Source: Lunularia cruciata (Eukaryota > Streptophyta > Marchantiopsida > Lunulariales > Lunulariaceae). Taken from it: a DNA stretch of 64,000 nt. Of this stretch, positions 56,659-64,000 are shown piece after piece. Position numbers and translations under genes: made by a program. The stretch's first letter is position 1, and each line of letters opens with the position of its first letter. Under the pieces are notes generated by a model that saw nothing but the letters and a program-made list of their open reading frames with translations, made no database searches and had not been told where the DNA came from. The stretch is taken from NCBI GenBank assembly GCA_948567375.1, contig OX419760.1, positions 10,044,001 through 10,108,000 of the forward strand, written 5' to 3'.

Positions 56659-57327
56659 AGGCATTCACAGTCTTATGTTGTTCAATATTTGTAATTTTGA
56701 AGCTAGATAAAGCAAAGTGTTGTTTCTTAGTGCTCGTCGCTTGAGCTTAATTTTTAGTATCAATCTTGTGATTGTGTTTGTGAGTGTGTGGAGAATTTCA
56801 AAGTGCAAGTCAATGTGCTTGTTTGATGTTGTATTCCACAACATTGATCTACATTCTGTGTATTTGATCTTGAGTGAAGTGCAATCAAAGCAATGCCTTG
56901 ATAGATCTGAGAGGAATTGTAGTGTAGATATTGTTTTGCATTTGTGAGTGTAACGCAAGATTGATCCAAAGCAATTTTGATCAAAAAATTTGTGCCTTTA
57001 GTGGTGGGCTGGAACAAAATTCTGAGGTGAAGTCATTTTGTAGTGAAATAGCCATCTTTGGAAGAATCTGAATCATCACAATCAAGATTTGTTTGGATAG
57101 AATTTGATAGAGTTGTGATTATGGAGTGTTAATTTGTGACAAGGCTGCAAATTAGGGCTTGTTACTCTCTTTTGGGTGGTTTCTACTTGAGAGATTAAAG
57201 ATGCAAGCAAGAAGAACTAAATTGTGATTGCTTTACTTCGTGTTTAACCATTTCTGACTCGTATCTCTATGAGAACAAACTTTATTTGCTTGATTACCGC
57301 AAAAGTGATACTTGTTGGGTTGTCATA

Positions 57328-59600
57328 GTGGGAAGGAGTTTTCCTATTAATTCCAAGGCTAGACACCACTTGTTGTGAAAGAGGCACTACCACGACCAGT
57401 CTAGTCTTCTCCTTGCCAAAGCTCTCCCCTCTTCCCATTTTGAATGAAGCCAAGGGTCCACTCTCCTCTCTCTCAGTCTTGACAAATATAGTTGGCTCCC
57501 ATTGCTTGGATTCCAATTCTATTGGTGATGGTACCTCCATCTTGGACAACCTTAGGTCCTACTTGTTGTCTTTTCTCCCAAAGTCCACCTTTTGCCGGAA
57601 GACCTTCCTTGTCATGACAAGAACCCACATCTTCTACCTAGAGCACCTCTTCAACATGAAGGATTCCTTCCTCCCTTAGCTCCACTTCTTGCATAGGTGG
57701 GAATGAAGGGGCTTTTTCATCCTCAAACCCTCTGCTATACTTTTCTTTGGGCTAGAAGGCTCCACTTAACTAAACTTCTTCTCTTTTAGGGTCAACAAAT
57801 TGATCCTAAGGTAGAAATGGATGACAAAGGGAGATCCCAAGGATAATCTTTCTTCTTTGTTCATAGTTCTTTCAAGTTCTCTTGTCCTTACCTAGAACAA
57901 CACTTCACACTTTACAACTTTCCCTTGGTATAAATACTGAAAGAAAATTGCCTGATTGTTATTTAAATAGGTTGTTCATTTCAATTTGCACAACTTCATC
58001 ACTGACTTGACTAGAATCTTCCTCACATGATCTTTATAACAGGACAAACCAACCATTGTTGGTCTTCCTATCTCCAATACCAACCGTGAACTTGGCCTCA
58101 ATGATCTAGTCTGATCTAGACCATATGCTATCCAAAGTTATGTTGTTTGGGGTTAAATTGCTAGGCCCTAGCACTCTTTGCAAATGCTCCTTGGTCCAAG
58201 CAAAGAAGTTTTCTTCAAATTCATTTGCCTTGGATATTGGTTATATCTAATTTCATGCAACATTGTATGATTGCTCAATTCCCAATTCCCAATTCTGCAT
58301 CAAGACTTTGAGCTTCTTGTTCTGGACCAATTCCTATCTACAATACAATTTCCACTTGACTAATCCAAAGGATTTGATGATGAATTCTGGTACACTTTGC
58401 ATCCTCCTTGGTATAGTTGGGGTGGCTACTTCCTTTCCATTCTGTCCTCTGATCATTTCCACTTCTCTTCCTCACTTCCTAATTCTTCTTGAATGACACA
58501 CTCTCTCAAAGTTCAAAGGCAAACTCTTCACTACATATAGTGTCCACCCTTGCTTGGACCCTCTCCTACTAGACAGGTGCTGAGTTGGCTTTCAAGTGGG
58601 TTTCCCCTGCCACTTGGACTAGCCAACCAGTCACAAAGTTTTGTCAGATCAATTGAGTAGGGATATAGGTACCTCCAACCTGCACCTAGTGGCTTGACAC
58701 TACGTTGTCTCTTTGATTATATACATTGATTATCAACATTGCCACTCCTAGATAGTCACCCCTGCTCTTGTATCACAGTCCGATATGGACCCTTGGATGA
58801 TATTGTGCTTTTAATCCTAGTCAAGGAGTGGATAACTAACTACAATACATGCTAATCATAGCTTAGCTTACCAAAGCCTAAGATTTATCTTTGTACAATC
58901 AGTTTGGATTTCTAATTACCTACTGACAACTTATAGTTACACTAGGGAGGAGATTGATTGCAAAATCAAAGGAAGCACCTCCTCTCATCAATTTCTTGGC
59001 TGGTGATCCTAAGCATCATGGTGGATTCCTAATTGGGAAAAAGTTTGGACTGGCAAGCCTTGGATTGATTTTATCTTCTGTAGTCTTATTCCCTTTGCCT
59101 GATCTTGATTTCAAACTGCACCTTCATCTTGTTGGGCTTGCCAGTCATCCCACTTCTGCGCTTTAGACACTTCTTTGGGATTGGCTACCAAGAATTCCTT
59201 ATTGATTTCCTATCTTACATTGCAGGCCCTTGGTATTCTCAAATTTTGTCTCGTTCATCTTGGAGCTTCCGGTGATCTGCTCTTAAGGCCTCCAGAGTGG
59301 CCTCTAACTGCTGCTTTTGTGCAGCAATATTGATTGTGCCTTGGATAGCCTTCACCAAGGCTCAGCTATTTCTGCGCATCTGAGGCACAGTTGCGTTTTA
59401 CCCCTACTTGCATCCCCTCAAACCCACTACATGCTCCTAGAATTAAGGTACTGTTCAAAGTGAGTACACGGGTTGATCGAGTGCCTTGGACTTCACTTCT
59501 CAAGGACAAGATTGTCAGGAGTAGAGGATCATTGTGACCCTGTGTTTTTTTCCCCATTCACCCATCCCCTCCACACTTGCTGCAGGCAGGCCACTTCTTG
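57328..59600 (-). pseudogene. Remnant X, N-terminal part
   Basis: On the minus strand a decayed frame includes a coiled-coil stretch near 59200-59380 (AIQGTINIAAQKQQLEATLE then ALRADHRKLQDERDKI) and RRMQSVPEFIIKSFGLVKWK (about 58340-58430). It continues with NEFEENFFAWTKEHLQRVLG, then SNLTPNNITLDSIWSRSD (about 58110-58240), NNQAIFFQYLYQGKVVKCEV (about 57900-57960) and PFVIHFYLRINLLTLKEKK (about 57775-57835). A linker lies at 57244-57549. The last two blocks match the LTR-ORF blocks KHQAVFFHKMFAGE and PFAAHFYLGLNLL. X is therefore a distant relative of the LTR protein, not obviously within an LTR. It may be an older family or the source gene. Confidence 0.45.
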
Positions 59601-60184
59601 CCAAAGAAATTGCTAGCTACTAGTTCCAAGCCCTCTCTTGTCTACTCCACCCTTCTTGTCAATAATCCTCTCGTTTGGCAAGCATCGTAGAGGAATGGGT
59701 AGAGCCTTAAGTATCAATTCAATTTGCTGTTGCTGAGGGCTAACCATCGGATATTCTCATGCAATAACCTGCCCTATTTTACCTTCTTGTGACGAAGCCA
59801 AGAGTTGACAATCATCGATGCACATATTTTACTGATTTGAGCAGGATGCTATGGGTGGAGTATGGAAAGGAGGAACTCAAAAACATTTCTGACTTGTAAT
59901 CAAAGAGAAGGTATAACCCTCCCTTGAATTGTAATGAGTCTCTCTAACTCCCAACTAGTGGCCGTGTGTACTGCCATCCTTGATTGGTGGTAAGACGTTT
60001 CCGATGTATACTATATAAACTAAATGATATACGACTGTATAGACTAAATTCCTCTTCCTCTCTCCCTTTTGGGTATGATATATTTATTAGGCTCATTGGT
60101 AGTACTTGCATACACGGAACCACCAAAGTTTCTCTTGCAATTGAAGGTCCACTCTGTCCTCTCGAATATCAGACTACTTCTCAC
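59601..60184. other. Sequence without recognisable genes
   Basis: No coherent coding or repeat signal was found. Short open frames on both strands here have no recognisable motifs. Confidence 0.5.
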
Positions 60185-60190
60185 TCGTTC

Positions 60191-60417
60191 GCCAACTTCT
60201 TTTTGAGGTAAGTGTCCCGATATCTCTTCATCCAGATTCCCTTAGCTGCAGGAAATGTTGGCTCTCAATCTCCTTGCAGCACCCTCTCTACAGTCCCCAG
60301 ATATGCCAACTTTTTTTTGAGGTAAGTATCCCGATATCTCTTCATCCAGATTTCCTGAGCTGCAGGAAATGATGGCTCTCAATCTCCTGGCAGCACCTTC
60401 TCTACAGTCCCCAGATA
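60191..60417 (+). repeat. Tandem duplication, 114-base unit
   Basis: Two units (60191-60304 and 60305-60417) starting GCCAACTT and containing GAGGTAAGTRTCCCGATATC and ATGGCTCTCAATCTCC-like sequence. The GAG/GTAAGT motif resembles a splice donor in both units. Confidence 0.75.
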
Positions 60418-60690
60418 CCAAATTGCCCTTCCCACTCCTTGATTTCTCCTTGAGGAAGTTGGTTTGCTACCTGCAAATGCAGCAAGAACTGCTAACTTCT
60501 ATTGATCAAATTCATTCGCTTCGAAATTCAAACTCCTTGAGCTGTGGGAAGCGATGGCTCTCAATCTCCTGGCAGCACCCTCTATAGACTCCCGAGATAC
60601 CAAATTGCCCTTCCCACTCCTTGATTTCTCCTAGAGGAAGTTGGTTTCCTATCTACAAATGCAACAAGAACTGCTAACTACTGTCGACTG
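60371..60690 (+). repeat. Tandem duplication, 182-base unit
   Basis: GATGGCTCTCAATCTCCTGG at 60371 and again at 60553 begin two similar stretches that include CCAAATTGCCCTTCCCACTC. The second copy is shortened. It overlaps the end of the 114-base array. Confidence 0.75.
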
Positions 60691-61560
60691 AAAACACTGA
60701 CTGCTATTCCTTGACGATCAATATTCAAAATTCATCTCACCAATTGGGAAGTTATTGTGTCGGTCTAGGGGATGCCAAACGAACTTCCCCTTCACCCTGT
60801 GAGGGGTGAAGCCATTAGGCTGCCCGCATCCGTACTCGTTGCACCAGGGTGGCACTTAGCTCATGTGACCTGGGTGCATGCATGGCACCCTACGCTGGCA
60901 GCGGTTCCAGTTTAGATTTCAATTGCAGTAGAGGGTTTCAGAAAGAGGTTTGACGGATGTCTACGGGATAAATAACAAATTTAGTAACTATTTTTAGTGA
61001 ACTCTGCGGGGAGATTAGATGTTAATAAATGAACTATTCATAGAGTATTATACAGTATATCACATACAATTTGCATTCATTTATAAAAATCAGATGCTAT
61101 ACTACAAATGTTTAGGAGTTCCGTAGTGAAATAAATGACGGTGAAAAGAGATGATGTGGCTTCTTGAGAGAGTTGCAATGTTTTTCTAGTGGGTGATTCT
61201 TAGAGTGGCATTTATGAAATTTTTTGGCAGATCCAAAATGCCGCTCTCAACTATTCAAATTCAAATTCACCATCTGCAAATGCAAATGTTGTGCAAATGC
61301 TCTTGTCAATAAACTAAACCGGTGGGTTTTGTAGTTTTGCATTGGTGTGTTGGTTCATATCCATATATATTAGTATGGTGAGGAGATAGCGCGAGTTATG
61401 GAAAATGATTTGCATTATCTTACGGCAACCAAGAAATTAATTGGAGATCAAAGAATTTTACTCCAAAAGTGCAACAAAAATTTAGCAAAAACCTGATTAC
61501 AATGTAGGTTCAAGTTTGGATACAAAATCACCTTGCGCTATCAAGCAACTACCCACGGCA
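60691..61560. other. AT-rich sequence with a GC-rich hairpin segment
   Basis: 60770-60910 is strikingly GC-rich for this region and contains an 8-base inverted repeat (CTTCACCC at 60790-60797, GGGTGAAG at 60804-60811). The rest, 60911-61560, shows no gene or repeat that I can support. Confidence 0.5.
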
Positions 61561-61610
61561 ATGAGCGTCAACCAGCGTCAACCAGCATCAACCAGCGGCA
61601 ACTAGCGGCA
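61561..61610 (+). repeat. Decamer tandem array 1
   Basis: Five consecutive 10-base units of the type ACCAGCGTCA (variants GCATCA, GCGGCA). Confidence 0.85.
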
Positions 61611-61793
61611 TACTATCTCTCTTGATGTACCTATCAATGTCTTGATCCGACTAAAGGCAACTTTGATTTGGGACCCATTGTGGTTGGGAAAGAATCCAGT
61701 GCAATAGATTTGTGATTTCAACATGAGGGAACTGCAAACCTGAAGCATATTTCCTCTCTCAAGATATTCTATTATCCAACTCAGCTTATAGTG

Positions 61794-61967
61794 ATGTGGA
61801 AAGCAGAAAACGATGGTATCTATTTCCAAAATTCTGATGCAAAATACGTTTTGGGCGGCGATGGATTGATGGATGAAACTCTTAGAGACACCCTCGAGGA
61901 GTTATGGGAACTGGAAACTTCCAAATTGGAGGACCTTGGAAGTACTAATAAATTGTGGGTTAAGTAA
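61794..61967 (+). CDS. Short open frame of unknown function
   Basis: 57 codons from ATG at 61794 to TAA at 61965-61967. It begins MWKAENDGIYFQNSDAKYVL, continues with a GGDG turn and an acidic helical stretch (DETLRDTLEELWELE), and ends KLWVK. It is preceded by CAGCTTATAG, which could be a splice acceptor, so it may be the last exon of a host gene and not a complete gene. The composition is more protein-like than the surrounding AT-rich DNA. I do not recognise it, and chance cannot be excluded at this length. Confidence 0.25.
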   Translation: MWKAENDGIYFQNSDAKYVLGGDGLMDETLRDTLEELWELETSKLEDLGSTNKLWVK

Positions 61968-62540
61968 AGTTAGTATTCCACTCTAAGGACCTTAGGGATC
62001 TGCAGGATATGCAATTCGACCAAATTCTTGATGGTAGTTCTAGTAGTCCACAATAAATAAGCAGTTTCACGTTGGTTTCAAGTTCAAGCTACCCATCCCC
62101 TTTTGCATCCACTTAGATTGCATCTTCAACAACATAGCTCAGTAACAGCTAGGGGACTTGGATGCAAGAGCATCCAAGTCAGGAAAGTTTGCAATGGAGA
62201 TCTATCGTGCATTTCCCCAGAATGTAAGCACTTCAAGGGAATTTCATAAGAATTAACCATTCTTTTCTAAAGAATACATTTAAGTATCCTAAGAATGTGA
62301 TCATCCGACTCGTTGTGTATGTTAAATCAGTACTTTATGTACAAATCATTAACTGATGGTCAGTCCCCAAGAAAAAAGCACAAACGAAAGTTTGTAACCC
62401 AACAGATAGAAGGATTCTGAGCTCATGGGATGACAGAGAGGAGATAACATATTTGAAATATTACAAGCCTCTTAAGAGGACAGCACGTCATTCCACCAGC
62501 GGCAACCAGTATGTACAGGCGCCCACAAGATTTGAGCTTC
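61968..62540. other. Sequence without recognisable genes
   Basis: AT-rich, nothing supported. CCAGCGGCAACCAG near 62497-62510 is a lone relative of the decamer arrays. Confidence 0.5.
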
Positions 62541-62630
62541 GAGCGCCATCGAGTGGCTACGGGCGGCGTCGAGCAGCGACAAGCAGCGATGAGCAGCGAT
62601 GAGCAACAACGAGCAGCGACAAGCAAAATC
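62541..62630 (+). repeat. Decamer tandem array 2
   Basis: Nine consecutive 10-base units of the type GAGCAGCGAC/AAGCAGCGAT, decaying at both ends. It shares the CAGCG core with array 1. Confidence 0.85.
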
Positions 62631-62682
62631 ACATTTCATCCTAAATTAACATACTAAATCCCATATAAATTGTGTTCCCGCT

Positions 62683-62818
62683 TGTCTAGTGCATAAATTT
62701 GTCAACTTTTGATTACCATCTGTATTCTTGAACACCATGGATGCTCCTTTGGTGGCCTCGGTCGTCTAGTACATAAATTTGCAACTTTTGATTACCATGT
62801 GTGTTCTCTTTGGTGGCC
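62683..62818 (+). repeat. Imperfect tandem duplication, about 81-base spacing
   Basis: GTCTAGTRCATAAATTTG, then AACTTTTGATTACCAT and CTTTGGTGGCC, occurs at 62683 and again at 62764. Confidence 0.7.
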
Positions 62819-64000
62819 ACCACTTTCACTCTAACCCTAAACAACAAAGTTTATTAACCCTAATACGTAATCAATGCACTATGGAGTGATAATGGAAAAT
62901 TCCTTATTCCTTATTTTCTGCGAACCACCTCATATGGAGTGTGCTAATAATAAGGAACTTGGCATGAACTCCGTAACGATACCTTTTCTACCCCCAGTCA
63001 CACACCGTACCCATTTAGTCAACGCTTTGTAACTATCTATATGAAAAGTTAAGAAACTTTGTATAACTATTTCTGAAACCCCCTAGTGTTCAGTTGAAAG
63101 GGTTTTGGGTGTTAACTGCTTCAAATCCCTACCCGTTCTCCAGATCCTGATTGACCTTAATGCCATCTTTTCCTTAGGGAACAGTACTTCTCCTAATTGG
63201 ATTACTAGAGTTAACCCACCACTATTATGGTGAAATAGGAAAAAAAAAATTTGATTTTTTTATATCTTTTCCTTATTTCCTAAGACATATTTACGTGGTC
63301 ACTGAAACTAGTCCTCTGATCATCTTTAATCCTGTTTCTAAAACATCCACAAAGAAATGTCTCCCATTATGATTTCCCACCATAAGGCTTGGTTGCTTGC
63401 ATGCATGGTGAATATCTACTGGCACATTGCAAGTGATGTTTTAGAAAGAGGGATAAAGGTCTTGCATATTTTGGTAGGAGATTTGTATGTTTATTTAGCA
63501 TTTAAGTTTTTAATATCAAGAAAAACTAATAATAAAATATTTTTTATAAGATTTTTATATAAGTTATCACCAAAGTTAATTTCATCTATATTTAATCAAT
63601 TCTAAATTCTTCTTATAAAACATCAATAAATGTAATGGAATTGAAGATTACCATTTTTAGAGTAGTGAATAGGTAGAGAAAAGCCTATTCACTAGCTAAC
63701 ATTTTACCATAGGTCAAGTATCATACATGTATTTTTCCTCACCTAACATTTTGGATTTAGGCCATGTAGCCAATTTTGAATATAATTTCTTGACTATTTT
63801 TGCTAAAGTACTAGAGCTTAATGTAAGATATTTGACCCTAAATATTACCATGGTGATGTTATTATAGTCTTTTCTTATTGTGGTTAAGGAATTTGGATCC
63901 AAAGTTGCAGAGAACACAAAAAATACTTTGAGAATATAAAAGACTGAACAAGAGAGAAGTAAGAATGAAGGAGTGGAATAACGAGGAAACTAATAGCATG
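62819..64000. other. AT-rich non-coding end of the window
   Basis: Includes an A-run at 63239-63249 followed by T-rich sequence and an AT-rich stretch at 63480-63640. No gene, RNA or repeat structure could be supported. Confidence 0.5.

Larger units (their letters stand above)
53509..57327 (+). repeat. Solo LTR J
   Basis: 3.82 kb on the plus strand, from TGGAGTACCCAC (decayed TGTGGTACCCAC) to GTTGTCATA. It is flanked by GTAGG (53504-53508) and GTGGG (57328-57332), which differ by one transition. No primer site or polypurine tract adjoins it, so it is a solo LTR. TATA-like TATTTAAAGG lies at 56649-56658. Confidence 0.82.

Noticed and set aside
1-57327. Endogenous pararetrovirus (caulimovirid-like) insertion
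   Set aside because: The RT copies belong to elements with LTRs, tRNA primer sites, polypurine tracts and integrase. No movement protein was seen.
58954-59166. Plus-strand 70-codon frame as a host gene
   Set aside because: No motif, and it overlaps the more coherent minus-strand remnant X.
61561-62630. CRISPR or telomere-type array
   Set aside because: Units are contiguous 10-mers without spacers, do not match plant telomere repeats, and lie in a plant genome.

Overview
The window looks like intergenic, retrotransposon-dominated DNA from a seed plant with a large genome. A conifer or other gymnosperm is plausible, but the sequence does not prove it. About 59 kb of the 64 kb is nested, degenerate Ty3/gypsy LTR retrotransposon. 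I found no intact host gene, no rRNA or tRNA gene, no CRISPR array and no bacterial-style operon.

One retrotransposon family (family 1) accounts for nearly everything from 1 to 57,327. Its marks are: LTRs of about 3.8 kb beginning TGTGGTRCCCACA and ending GTTGTCACA; a primer binding site matching tRNA-Asp; gag with three CCHC knuckles; an aspartic protease; RT with an FIDDF box; RNase H and integrase without a chromodomain; and a polypurine tract GAGGGAGGGGGTA. Copies are called A to E and H to J. A (1-8021, minus) sits in the integrase tail of B (8022-13217, plus). B sits in an LTR of C (13218-15770, minus), and C sits in an LTR of D (15771-16945 plus 35410-35808, minus). D is also split by an unidentified 1.1 kb block (16946-18029) and by E (18030-35409, plus), a tandem structure with three LTR positions. 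A chromovirus with a chromodomain, F (28799-32435, minus), lies in the last LTR of E. H is a solo LTR (36230-38735 plus 51615-52896) interrupted by the most complete copy, I (38736-51614, minus). J (53509-57327, plus) is another solo LTR. D, H and J all lie in an older minus-strand coding remnant, X (35809-36229, 52897-53508, 57328 to about 59600).

The most unusual feature is in the LTR itself. In every copy the LTR carries a long reading frame, about 800 codons when undamaged, on the same strand as gag-pol. It has an N-terminal globular block, an acidic/serine linker and a long coiled coil. A conserved TATA-like box lies just downstream of its stop, so the frame appears to occupy U3. This would place a third gene at the 3' end of the genomic RNA, inside the LTR. 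X encodes a diverged relative outside any recognisable LTR.

From about 59,600 to 64,000 the DNA is AT-rich and nearly non-coding, with small tandem repeats, two related decamer arrays, a GC-rich hairpin segment and one 57-codon open frame. All gag-pol and LTR genes seen here carry stops or frameshifts, so this is a fossil record and not an active locus.
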